Of a stretch of 31,329 bases of DNA, positions 15,189 to 23,381 are shown piece by piece (position 1 is the first letter of the stretch; the number at the start of each line of letters is the position of its first letter). The notes under the pieces were generated by a model. That model was not told the DNA's origin, searched no databases, and saw only the letters and a program-made list of their open reading frames with translations. Source of the stretch: an uncultured Collinsella sp. GTDB taxonomy: Bacteria; Actinomycetota; Coriobacteriia; Coriobacteriales; Coriobacteriaceae. A program made the translations under genes and the position numbers. Location: positions 1 to 31,329 of the forward strand of contig UQIV01000028.1 of NCBI GenBank assembly GCA_900541205.1. The letters run 5' to 3'.

Positions 15189-16946
15189 CTATAGCCGCCA
15201 GGCAGCCGCTTCCTTTTGCAGCGCAACCATGCGGGCGAATTCTCCACCTGCCGCCTTGAGCTGCGCCGGAGTTCCCTGTTCGGCAACCACGCCATCCTTG
15301 AGCACAACGATCTTGTCGGCATTTTCCACCGTACGCATACGGTGGGCAATAACGATAACCGTCTTGCCCGCGAGCAGGCGGGAAAGCGCCTGCTGAACCA
15401 CAGTCTCGTTCTCCACGTCCAAGCTCGCCGTCGCCTCGTCCAACAGCACGATGGGCGCGTCTTTGAGCAGCGCGCGGGCGATAGAGATGCGCTGGCGCTC
15501 GCCGCCGGACAGCTTGGAGCCGTTCTCTCCGATCATGGTGTCATAGCCCTGCGGCATGCGGTTCACAAACTCGTCGCAGTTGGCGGCACGCGCAGCGGCC
15601 AAGACCTCCTCGTCGGTGGCGTCGCGGCGGCCAAGGCGGATGTTGCCCATCACGGTGTCGTCAAAGAGCAGCACGTCTTGGAACACGATGGCGTAATCGC
15701 GCAGCAGCACCTCGGGATCGACGCTCGCAACATCCACGCCACCCACGGTGACCGTGCCTTCGGTGGCATCCCAAAAGCGCGCGGCCAGGCGGCTCACCGT
15801 AGACTTACCAGAACCCGAAGGACCGACCAGCGCCGTAACTTCGCCTTCCTTGGCGGTAAAGCTCACATCGGTAAGAACCTTCTCGCCGGCGCGGCCGTCC
15901 TCGCCCGCACCATAGCCAAATGCCACGTGATCGAACACCACATCGTGGCCCACGGGCTCAAATTTCTCGCTGCCCCGCGCCACAGGCTCTTCCATGATGG
16001 AACGCATGCGCTTGGCAGACGACTCGGCGGCAAACAGCTCGGACATTAACATTAACGCCTGGTCAAAAGGCGCATAGATACGGCTCACCATAAGCAGGAA
16101 GGCAAACAACACCAAAAAGTCGACCTGCCCGGAGGCGACCATCGCGGCACCCGTGACCAGCGTGGTGGCAATGCCCAGACGAAGGATGGCAAAGGCAGAG
16201 TTAACCAAAAGCCCGTTAGCGAGCTCGCCCTTGGTGGTCTCATGCTCCTCGGCATCGATCACGGCGTTGAGTCCCTCAAGATAATGGGCCTCCTGGTTGG
16301 TGGCGCGGATCTCGCGAACGCAGTCGAGCGTCTCTTGAATAGCCTCGGTAACCTTGACTTTCTCGGCGCGCACGCGATCGAACACCGGGGTCATGGGGCC
16401 GCGTGTTAGATACAGCACGGCAAAGGCCACGGGAACGCTCCAAAACGCCGCGATCGCCAGCTGCCAGCAAAAGAACAGCGACGCCACGAACACAATGGCG
16501 CTTGCGATGATGGCACCCCAAAGCTCCCCCAGCACGTGGCTGTAGGCGTGCTCCATGGCCTGGACGTCACCCATGATGGTCTCGGTTAAATCGGCCAGAT
16601 CACGACGACCAAAAAACGACAGCGGCAGTTTGCGCAAGCGCTCTGCAATCTCCATACGCTGCTTGCCGCACTCCTCGTAAAAGATGCAGTAGGTGTAGTA
16701 ATACTGCTGCCAGTTAGAGGCAAAGAGCAACACAAAAAAGACCAGGAGGCCGCCCACGATCGGCAGGGCATCCGGCAGGTCAGCCCCGCTGGTGAGATGC
16801 TCGACAAAGCCGGCCATAACCAGGAATAAAAAGCCCATGCCGGCCATGGTAATAAGATTGGTGAGCGTGGTCCAGAAAATGCCGCGTTTTACGCCGGCGA
16901 CGCCTCTATCGGATAGGAAATACTTCTTTTGGAATGAGGCAAACAT
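15189..16946 (-). CDS. ABC half-exporter (permease-ATPase), second of a pair
   Basis: A 585-residue protein with a membrane domain (residues about 25-310, five to six hydrophobic segments) fused to a nucleotide-binding domain. Walker A GPSGSGKS is at 375-382, the signature LSGGE at 479-483, and Walker B VLLDEA at about 500-505, followed by the usual SLD D-loop. Its ATG directly abuts the stop of the upstream ABC gene (TAAATG), so the two are coupled and should form a heterodimer. The overall look is close to the IrtB/YbtQ type of siderophore-linked half transporters, but the substrate is not proved. No signal for a peptidase domain, so not a bacteriocin exporter of that kind. Confidence 0.9.
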   Translation of the reverse strand: MFASFQKKYFLSDRGVAGVKRGIFWTTLTNLITMAGMGFLFLVMAGFVEHLTSGADLPDALPIVGGLLVFFVLLFASNWQQYYYTYCIFYEECGKQRMEIAERLRKLPLSFFGRRDLADLTETIMGDVQAMEHAYSHVLGELWGAIIASAIVFVASLFFCWQLAIAAFWSVPVAFAVLYLTRGPMTPVFDRVRAEKVKVTEAIQETLDCVREIRATNQEAHYLEGLNAVIDAEEHETTKGELANGLLVNSAFAILRLGIATTLVTGAAMVASGQVDFLVLFAFLLMVSRIYAPFDQALMLMSELFAAESSAKRMRSIMEEPVARGSEKFEPVGHDVVFDHVAFGYGAGEDGRAGEKVLTDVSFTAKEGEVTALVGPSGSGKSTVSRLAARFWDATEGTVTVGGVDVASVDPEVLLRDYAIVFQDVLLFDDTVMGNIRLGRRDATDEEVLAAARAANCDEFVNRMPQGYDTMIGENGSKLSGGERQRISIARALLKDAPIVLLDEATASLDVENETVVQQALSRLLAGKTVIVIAHRMRTVENADKIVVLKDGVVAEQGTPAQLKAAGGEFARMVALQKEAAAWRL

Positions 16947-18773
16947 TTAGGCCTCGCCTCCCTTCGTGACGGCGGCATCCGCGGTCGCTGCAGTGATTTT
17001 CCAGCTCGCGGCCTGTTCGTATTCGGTCCACATCTTGGCATACAGACCCTCTTGGGACAGCAGCTCGGCATGGGTACCCGACTCCTGCACGCTGCCCTGG
17101 TTGAGCACCACGATTTGGTCTGCGCCCACCACAGTTGAGAGTCGGTGCGCAATCATAATGACCGTGCGACCCGCCGCCAGCTTGCTAAAGGCGCGCTGGA
17201 TGAGCGCCTCGTTCTCGGGATCGGCAAACGCCGTGGCCTCGTCGAGCACCACGATAGGCGCGTCTTTAAGGATCGCGCGGGCGAGTGCCATGCGCTGGAC
17301 CTCGCCGCCCGAAAGATATGCTCCGCCGGCACCGAGCATGGTATTGATGCCCTGGGGGAGCTTGGCCACAATGTCGTCGCACTGAGCTGCGGAAAGGGCC
17401 GCACGCACTTCGTCGTCAGTGGCCGTAGGCTTGGAGGCGCGCACGTTATCGGCAAGTGTTTGCCAGAACAGTTGGTTGGTCTGGAACACAAAGGCGACCT
17501 GGTCCATAAGCTCGTGCGGATCCATATCGCGAACGTCCACACCGCCTACGAGCACTCGACCCGAGGAAACATCCCAAAAACGCGGGATCAGGCTTGCGCA
17601 GGTTGACTTACCGCCACCCGAGGGACCCACCAGGGCGAGGGTGCTACCCGCGGAAACGCTAAAACTCGCATGGTTGACGGCAGGCGCTTCGGCGCCCTCG
17701 TAGGTAAAGCTCACATCCTCAAATCGCACGTCGCCGCCGGCAGGGTGCTTGGGTTGGGCGGGCACGGAGAGCTGCTTGGAATCCATGACGCTTCGAATAC
17801 GAGCCAGCGAATCGGCACTCATCTGAGAGACCTCGCCCACAAACATGAGCTTGGTCATGGCCGTCGGCACCACGGCCGAAAATATCGCGTAAAACGTGAA
17901 GTTGGCCATAAAATGCGCGAAGTCCGTCTCGCCCGGCGCCAACAGCAACGCCACGGGCAACAGGAATGCCACAAGACCATTGAGCGCGGTAAGGTTGAGT
18001 ACCTGCGGACCTCGGCAGAACGTGCCCGCATAGTTTTGTGCCATGTCGGCGTATTCGGCGATCGCATCGTGGAAAGCCTTAAAGGAGTAGACCGTCTGCT
18101 GAAACACCTTGACCACGGGAATACCGCGTACGTATTCGGTGCCGGTCTTGTTCATCTTGACCAGCGCTCCCATGTAGGCCTTCATGAACTCGGCGCCTTT
18201 GCCGCTCATCATGGTGGCCATGGCGGCAAACGAAACGACGACCGAGATAAGGCATGCCGCGCCCAAGCGCCAATCGAGGGCGAACAGCAACACGAGCAGG
18301 CCCACGACCATGGCGGCGGCGCCTGCGATATCGGGCAACATGTGCGCGAGCAGGGTCTCGGTGGAGGCGGCGCATCCGTCTACAACACGACGCAGCTCAC
18401 CGGTGGCGTGCGTGTCAAAGTAGCCAAGCGGCAGCTTAAGCAAGTGCTCGCTCGTAGTCTTGCGGATATTGGACGCGCAGCGAAACGCAGACAAGTGCGT
18501 GCACATGAGACCCACAAAATAGACCACGATGCTTGCCAGGGCAAAACCCACGGCCCACCAGCCATACATCGCGATATCGGTGGCTTCGCTCCAGTTAGGT
18601 GCCACGGCGATCAGATCGCGCGCGACAAGCCAAATGCACACGAACGGGCCAAAGCTCAGCAGCTGCGAGAGCGCCGAGAGCGCCATGCCCAAATACGTTA
18701 GGAATTTGCGGTCACCGGCATATGCAAGCAGCTCGCCGATACCGCCGCCTTCCCTTTTTGATCCCTTTGCCAT
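16947..18773 (-). CDS. ABC half-exporter (permease-ATPase), first of a pair
   Basis: A 608-residue permease-ATPase fusion. Membrane region about residues 24-320. Walker A GPSGGGKS is at 383-390, Q-loop in FVFQTNQLFW, signature LSGGE at 487-491, Walker B VVLDEA at 507-512. The D-loop reads AFADPENE instead of the common ASLD/ASALD, a feature I associate with the IrtA/YbtP branch. This supports an iron- or siderophore-linked role, direction uncertain. The ATG at 18773 has AAAGGA 7 nt upstream. It is the first gene of the operon, and the AraC gene diverges 114 nt away. Confidence 0.9.
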   Translation of the reverse strand: MAKGSKREGGGIGELLAYAGDRKFLTYLGMALSALSQLLSFGPFVCIWLVARDLIAVAPNWSEATDIAMYGWWAVGFALASIVVYFVGLMCTHLSAFRCASNIRKTTSEHLLKLPLGYFDTHATGELRRVVDGCAASTETLLAHMLPDIAGAAAMVVGLLVLLFALDWRLGAACLISVVVSFAAMATMMSGKGAEFMKAYMGALVKMNKTGTEYVRGIPVVKVFQQTVYSFKAFHDAIAEYADMAQNYAGTFCRGPQVLNLTALNGLVAFLLPVALLLAPGETDFAHFMANFTFYAIFSAVVPTAMTKLMFVGEVSQMSADSLARIRSVMDSKQLSVPAQPKHPAGGDVRFEDVSFTYEGAEAPAVNHASFSVSAGSTLALVGPSGGGKSTCASLIPRFWDVSSGRVLVGGVDVRDMDPHELMDQVAFVFQTNQLFWQTLADNVRASKPTATDDEVRAALSAAQCDDIVAKLPQGINTMLGAGGAYLSGGEVQRMALARAILKDAPIVVLDEATAFADPENEALIQRAFSKLAAGRTVIMIAHRLSTVVGADQIVVLNQGSVQESGTHAELLSQEGLYAKMWTEYEQAASWKITAATADAAVTKGGEA

Positions 18774-18859
18774 GAGATTCCTTTCTAACGGCTTGAGAGT
18801 TAACCGTATTCAACTTATCATTGATGCGTTAGCCATGGCTCACAATCAAGCCAGGCGTG

Positions 18860-18894
18860 GACGTTTCTGCAAAGGAAAGGGACGCTTTTGCAAA
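18860..18894 (+). promoter_or_regulatory. Two direct repeats 21 bp apart at the AraC-type gene start
   Basis: GACGTTTCTGCAAA (18860-18873) and GACGCTTTTGCAAA (18881-18894) match at 12 of 14 positions and are spaced exactly 21 bp start to start. AraC-family proteins often bind direct half-sites about two helical turns apart. The second copy covers the start codon region, which would suit autorepression. The site also lies upstream of the divergent ABC operon. Confidence 0.5.
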
Positions 18895-19892
18895 TGCGGC
18901 GGGCAGCGACCGACATAACCGAGCTCTACGCACCGCAGTTTGAGCAGTTTGGCCTGGAGCTTACCGGCAAGGGCGCCGTCTTTACCGGCGAGGTGGCAAA
19001 CGACCGGGCGCACGGGCGCGCATGGATCATGCCTCTCTCCCCTGCCTGCATCGTCATGGAGCATTTCATCACCCCGACGCGCGATATGTACCTGGCCGAA
19101 TACACACCCGAGCCATACGCCTGCGTGAGCGAGGTCAGCGCGCCCACACTTACATGCATGCCCGAGGCTGGCATAACGCCCGCAAACCTTAAACCATTGC
19201 ATGGACCGTGGCCAAACAATGCCGTTTGCAGCTTTATCCAAGATAGCTGTGGCGAGGAATTAAGCCCGCTGTTTGCGGGGGAGCTTTATCACTCGCGCTC
19301 GGTGCTCTTTTTGCCTGGATATTTTGACGAACTGGAGCACCGCTATCCCACCGAGTTCGCGGGAATCTTTGAGGCGTTTGCCGAGCCATGGCACGAGGAG
19401 GCAACGTCTGCCATCTGCCACACGCTGCGCCGGATTAACGAGGACCGCGCCCGCACCGTAGGCGGACACGTCTATATGCAGGGCATCGTGGAGACCATGG
19501 TCGCGGAGCTCGCCTGTTCGCGCGCGGCCCAAAAGCAGGCGCGGCAGGCGGCAGACACACGCGTCAGCATAACCATTGCCGAAGAAGCAACGGCAATGAT
19601 TGAGCGCGCGCTCGACAAAGGCAGGCGTGTGGGTATCAACGAGGTAGCCGAGAGGCTCTACACAAGCCGCTCCAAACTATGCGCCACCTTTAAGGCCCAA
19701 ACCGGCGAGTCCCTGGGCGTCTACATTCGCAGACGCCGTATGGAGCGAGCGCAGGACCTTTTGGCCGATAGCGCGCTCACGATAGCGCAGGTGGCAGAGC
19801 GTCTAGGCTACCCTCAGCAGGCGGCCTTCACCCAAGCCTTCAAACAATACACCGGCATGACACCCACGGCTTGGCGAAGCAAGCATCGCTAA
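18888..19892 (+). CDS. AraC-family transcriptional regulator
   Basis: A 334-residue regulator. Residues about 227-334 are a typical AraC C-terminal domain with two helix-turn-helix units: INEVAERLYTSRSKLCATFK and LTIAQVAERLGYPQQAAFTQ, ending FKQYTGMTPTAWR. The N-terminal 220 residues should sense a ligand; no known fold is obvious. Start: TTG at 18888 has AAGGG 6 nt upstream; an ATG two codons later (18894) is almost as good. The divergent arrangement with the ABC half-transporter pair recalls YbtA with YbtPQ, so control of that operon, perhaps in response to the transported compound, is the likely job. Confidence 0.9.
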   Translation: MQMRRAATDITELYAPQFEQFGLELTGKGAVFTGEVANDRAHGRAWIMPLSPACIVMEHFITPTRDMYLAEYTPEPYACVSEVSAPTLTCMPEAGITPANLKPLHGPWPNNAVCSFIQDSCGEELSPLFAGELYHSRSVLFLPGYFDELEHRYPTEFAGIFEAFAEPWHEEATSAICHTLRRINEDRARTVGGHVYMQGIVETMVAELACSRAAQKQARQAADTRVSITIAEEATAMIERALDKGRRVGINEVAERLYTSRSKLCATFKAQTGESLGVYIRRRRMERAQDLLADSALTIAQVAERLGYPQQAAFTQAFKQYTGMTPTAWRSKHR

Positions 19893-19956
19893 GGCCCAAG
19901 CTCCCTGGCCGTAACGGAGCGATTAATTAGCCGCCGCCCGTCAGCTCACCCAGGAT

Positions 19957-21321
19957 CTAAACGTCAAGATGTGCACAATCAAGCGCCTTTTTGATAAGAG
20001 GGACAGATCGATCAGCCAAATACAACGGAATGTTGAGCACCCCGTCGTCGAGCTTTAGGTTCTTAAGTGAGTAGCGGACCCTCAATGGAGTCGTCTCCGC
20101 ATGCTTGTCGGCATAGTACTTAAGGCTCTTGGAATGAACGACCTCTCCCGATTTGACCTCGACGGGAACGATTTCGTTTCCGACTTGAATCAAAAAATCG
20201 ACTTCGTGCTTCGGCTTCTCGTTTGTCCAATAACGCGGAGCAGCATCTAACTGTGAAAGTAATGCCTGAAGCACATAGTTCTCGGCAAACGAACCTTTGA
20301 ACTCCGAAAAAAGCGCATCCGAGATGGCAAAAGCGGACGCATCCAGCCTTGCCATGCGGCGCAGCAAGCCGACATCAAGACAGTAGACTTTAAATGCCTT
20401 GAGGTCATCGTACGCAGAGAGCGGCACACCACCGGCAGCATTAAGGCGAACCGCCGTGATGAGCCCAGCATCGGCAAGCCATTCCAGAGCATCCTCGTAT
20501 TCTCGAGCACGAGCCCCCTCGCGCACCGCACCCCAAACGAACTTTTTGTTCTCGCGCGCCAACTGAGCTGGAATCGAGTTCCATATTTGCGAAAGCTTGG
20601 CGAACTGCGCACGGCCACCATGCTTGGCAAAATCGCGCTCGTAGGAATCCAAGAGATCAGACAACACCTTATCGACCTGAACGATATCGCCCGTCTCCAC
20701 CCACCGGCCAAGAGCCTCTGGCATGCCGCCGCATGCAAAATAACGACGAAGATGCTCGACGAGACGGACATGGAAGAAATCGGGCACTGTCTCGATCTGA
20801 TCCAGGCCGCCAAGGTATTCGTCGTAGTTTGCAGCGCCCTCGGCTTTCAGAAACTCGGAAAAGCTCATGGGGCGCATCTCCATGAACTCGACCTTTCCCA
20901 CCGGAAAAGCGCTGGTCTCACGGGACAAGCGAACGCCCAACAAAGACCCTGCGCATGCGACGTGATACTCGGGGGCCTCGTCACAGAAGTATTTAAGGGC
21001 GCCGACTGCAGAAGGACAATCCTGAATCTCATCAATAATAAGCAGCGTCTCGCCAGGATCGATAGGCTGTCCAAGTGCCAGGGAAAGATTTGAGATGATC
21101 CGTCGAGGATCGCGCGTACCTTCGAAAAACTGAGCGTACTCGCTCTGTACCCCAGGTGACGGCTCCTCGAGCGTCAGATACACAAAATTGCGGTACGAGG
21201 TTCGTCCGAACTCCTTAAGCGCCCATGTCTTTCCAACCTGGCGCGCCCCCTTAAGGATAAGCGGCTTACGATATTCTGACGCTTTCCAAGCGTTAAGCTT
21301 GGCAATGATATCTCGCTGCAT
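19957..21321 (-). CDS. AAA_14-type ATPase with DUF4143 C-terminal domain
   Basis: A 454-residue predicted ATPase. Walker A GARQVGKT is at residues 25-32, Walker B LLIIDEIQ at 93-100, and a sensor-like AGSLLG at 124-129. The C-terminal region contains EVDFLI followed by VPVEVKSG, the acidic-Lys pattern of a PD-(D/E)XK-like fold found in DUF4143. The physiological role of this widespread family is not settled. The ATG at 21321 has GGGAGGT upstream. The gene stands alone and is less GC-rich than its neighbours, which suggests acquisition. The upstream region carries duplicated palindromic sites that may mean autoregulation. Confidence 0.88.
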   Translation of the reverse strand: MQRDIIAKLNAWKASEYRKPLILKGARQVGKTWALKEFGRTSYRNFVYLTLEEPSPGVQSEYAQFFEGTRDPRRIISNLSLALGQPIDPGETLLIIDEIQDCPSAVGALKYFCDEAPEYHVACAGSLLGVRLSRETSAFPVGKVEFMEMRPMSFSEFLKAEGAANYDEYLGGLDQIETVPDFFHVRLVEHLRRYFACGGMPEALGRWVETGDIVQVDKVLSDLLDSYERDFAKHGGRAQFAKLSQIWNSIPAQLARENKKFVWGAVREGARAREYEDALEWLADAGLITAVRLNAAGGVPLSAYDDLKAFKVYCLDVGLLRRMARLDASAFAISDALFSEFKGSFAENYVLQALLSQLDAAPRYWTNEKPKHEVDFLIQVGNEIVPVEVKSGEVVHSKSLKYYADKHAETTPLRVRYSLKNLKLDDGVLNIPLYLADRSVPLIKKALDCAHLDV

Positions 21322-21350
21322 GACCGAACCTCCCGCAAAGAAACTTCCGT

Positions 21351-21408
21351 AAACGTGATATTTCCCACATTTTACCCTAAGTAAAACGTGATATTTATCA
21401 CATTTACG
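21351..21408 (-). promoter_or_regulatory. Duplicated operator-like sites upstream of the AAA_14 ATPase gene
   Basis: Two near-identical segments, starting AAACGTGATATTT at 21351 and 21384 (33 bp apart), share also CACATTT and TAC/ACG ends. The second contains the palindrome GTGATA-TT-TATCAC (21388-21401); the first has a decayed right arm. A TAAAAT on the minus strand between them (21375-21370) could be the -10. This suggests cooperative binding of a repressor. Confidence 0.5.
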
Positions 21409-21455
21409 AAAGTTTTAAGCTCATTTCGCCACACTTTCATCACATTTATTGCAAT

Positions 21456-21482
21456 GTGACAAAGGGACAGTCCCTTTGTCAC
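21456..21482. repeat. Interspersed palindrome, TGACAAAGGGA family, copy 2
   Basis: GTGACAAAGGGA (21456-21467), loop CAG, TCCCTTTGTCAC (21471-21482). Same arms as 15159-15183. It lies just beyond the gat operon terminator. Confidence 0.8.
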
Positions 21483-21487
21483 CCGCA

Positions 21488-21517
21488 CAAAAATGGACGC
21501 GCCAACGGCGCGCCCAT
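21488..21517 (-). terminator. Rho-independent terminator of the gatCAB operon
   Basis: On the minus strand ATGGGCGCGCC (21517-21507), loop GTT, GGCGCGTCCAT (21503-21493), then TTTTTG. One wobble pair in the stem. It lies about 190 nt after the gatB stop, so the long hairpin at 21566-21701 would be part of the mRNA or released from it. Confidence 0.85.
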
Positions 21518-21565
21518 TCACTCTATTCCATTCAGCCCACCTGACCCGAACGGCCGAGTCGTCAC

Positions 21566-21701
21566 GGAACCGAGGGGCCGGGCGCAGGGCCTTGTCTCTC
21601 AATGAGTTCCGCACGAACAGGAGGCGCCAGTGGCGCCTCCGTCGTGAGTCAGGACTGTCCGAAATTGAGAGGCAAGGCCCTGCGCCCGGCCCCTCGGTTC
21701 C
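21566..21701 (-). ncRNA. Candidate structured RNA: 136-nt hairpin with 37-nt arms (cassette copy B)
   Basis: The arms 21566-21602 and 21665-21701 are complementary at 36 of 37 positions. Inside, on the minus strand, come TCGGACAGTCCTGACTC (21662-21646), an apical stem GGAGGCGCCA/TGGCGCCTCC (21640-21620), and TCGTGCGGAACTC (21616-21604). The first and last segments are identical to copy A at 2-18 and 49-61, whereas the apical stem differs in sequence but still pairs. It starts 3 nt after the gatB stop and precedes the operon terminator. Strand is assigned from that position. It may be a processed 3'UTR RNA, an mRNA-stabilising element, or a MITE/REPIN-like element. Worth comparing with the Rfam Collinsella-1 family. 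Confidence 0.55.
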
Positions 21702-21704
21702 CGC

Positions 21705-23381
21705 TTACGAGAGCGACGTTCTCAGCAACTCGTTGAAGAGCTTCGGGTTGCCCTTGCCGCGGCTCGCCTTCATGCACTGGCCCACCAAAAAGCCGATGAC
21801 CTTCTGGTTGCCGTCACGATACTGCTGCGCCTGATCGGCACAGTTTGCCAGCACCTCGTCCACGATCGGCTGCAGCGCGCCGGCGTCACTCACCTGACGC
21901 ATGCCGCGCTCGTCGACGATCTTGTTGGGGTCGTCGCCGGTCTGGGCCATGGCCTCAAAGACCTCGTGCGCCTGGTTGGAGCTGATGGCATCGGTCGCCA
22001 GCAGCTTGGCAAGAGCTGCCACCTGAGCCGGCGCAATGCCGGACTCGGCCAGCGACACACCCGCGCCCTTAAGGTAGGCGATCATCTCGTTCACCAGCAG
22101 GTTTGCGACCGTCTGGGCCTCCTTGCCAGCCATACCGGCAGCGGCAGCCTCAAAGAACTCGGCAAACTCGGGGTCGCCGGCGATCTGCTCGGCATCGGCC
22201 GCCTTAATGCCAAAGTCGGCCTCAAAACGGGCACGCTTGGCATCGGGCAGCTCGGGGATCTCGCCACGGCAGCGGTCGATGAACTCGTCATCCAGATCGA
22301 ACGGCGCCAGGTCGGGGTCGGGGAACAGGCGGTAGTCGTCGGCCGTCTCCTTGACGCGCATGACCACGGTGCGCTTACGGCTGGGCTCCCAGTGGCGGGT
22401 CTCCTGGTAGATAATGCCGCCCTCCTCGAGCACCTCGGCCTGACGGCAGATCTCGTAGGCAAGGCCGTCGTGCAGGCTCTTAAACGAGTTGAGGTTCTTG
22501 AGCTCGGTCTTGGTGCCCAGCTTGGTCTCGCCGCGGCGGCGCAGCGACACGTTGCCGTCGCAGCGCATGGAACCCTTCTCCATGGAGCAGTCCGAAATGC
22601 CCAGCGTCACAAAGATGCGACGGAGCTTCTCCATAAACAGGCGAGCCTCCTCGGGCGTGCGCAGGTCGGGCTCGGTGACGAGCTCAATCAGCGGCGTGCC
22701 GCAGCGGTTGTAGTCGACGAGCGACTCAGCCGCGGCGGTAATGCGGCCCTCGGCGCCGCCTACGTGCACCATCTTGGCGGCGTCCTCCTCCATGTGGATG
22801 CGCAGGATGCGGATGGGCACGGTGTAGGAACCGTCCTCGCGGCGCTCAGGCATCTGCAGGTTGGACGCATCGTAGCTGGCCAGGTGACCGGCGCGCTGGT
22901 TGCCCTCGCGCATGGTCGACGTCATGGACGTGGACAGGCCCTCGGCGTTGGCCGAGGCGCTCGCCAGGCTCTGAGCCTCTGCCTCGCCAAACGCGCAGTC
23001 GGGGCGCTCGGCGGCACCGCGACCGGTCACGTCCAGGTCCAGGTGACCGTACATGGCAAAGGCGACCGGACCCTGCGTGGTCTGGAAGTTCTTGGCCATG
23101 TCGGGATAGAAGTAGTGCTTGCGGTAGAACATCGAGTGGCGCTGAATCTCGCAGTTGGTAGCGAGACCGGCCTTGACGATGCTCTCGATGGCGCGCTTGT
23201 TGGGCACCGGCAGGGCGCCGGGCAGGCCCAGGCATACCGGGCACACGTTGGCGTTGGGCTCGTCATCGTGGCTGAGCTTGCAGTTGCAGAACATCTTGGT
23301 ATCGAGTGCGGTGAGCTCGGTATGGATCTCCAGGCCGATCACGGCCTCCCAATCCTGCAGGACCTCGGAAAGCTCCTTCAT
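21705..23381 (-). CDS. gatB: Asp-tRNA(Asn)/Glu-tRNA(Gln) amidotransferase subunit B
   Basis: A 558-residue tRNA-binding and kinase subunit of GatCAB, which makes Gln-tRNA or Asn-tRNA from the misacylated precursor. Visible: WEAVIGLEIHTEL, a zinc-type cysteine set (C32, C34, C47, C50), FYRKHYFYPDMAKNFQ, IHMEEDAAK, DYNRCGTPLIELVTEPD, SMRCDGNVSLRR, TKTELKNLNSF, and the C-terminal GatB/Yqey tail region ending NPKLFNELL. It is longer than most GatB (about 480-500) because of about 70 extra residues at 118-187 between the YPDMAKNFQ and RIHMEEDAAK motifs. The start overlaps the gatA stop (TAATG). Last gene of the operon. Confidence 0.96.
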   Translation of the reverse strand: MKELSEVLQDWEAVIGLEIHTELTALDTKMFCNCKLSHDDEPNANVCPVCLGLPGALPVPNKRAIESIVKAGLATNCEIQRHSMFYRKHYFYPDMAKNFQTTQGPVAFAMYGHLDLDVTGRGAAERPDCAFGEAEAQSLASASANAEGLSTSMTSTMREGNQRAGHLASYDASNLQMPERREDGSYTVPIRILRIHMEEDAAKMVHVGGAEGRITAAAESLVDYNRCGTPLIELVTEPDLRTPEEARLFMEKLRRIFVTLGISDCSMEKGSMRCDGNVSLRRRGETKLGTKTELKNLNSFKSLHDGLAYEICRQAEVLEEGGIIYQETRHWEPSRKRTVVMRVKETADDYRLFPDPDLAPFDLDDEFIDRCRGEIPELPDAKRARFEADFGIKAADAEQIAGDPEFAEFFEAAAAGMAGKEAQTVANLLVNEMIAYLKGAGVSLAESGIAPAQVAALAKLLATDAISSNQAHEVFEAMAQTGDDPNKIVDERGMRQVSDAGALQPIVDEVLANCADQAQQYRDGNQKVIGFLVGQCMKASRGKGNPKLFNELLRTSLS

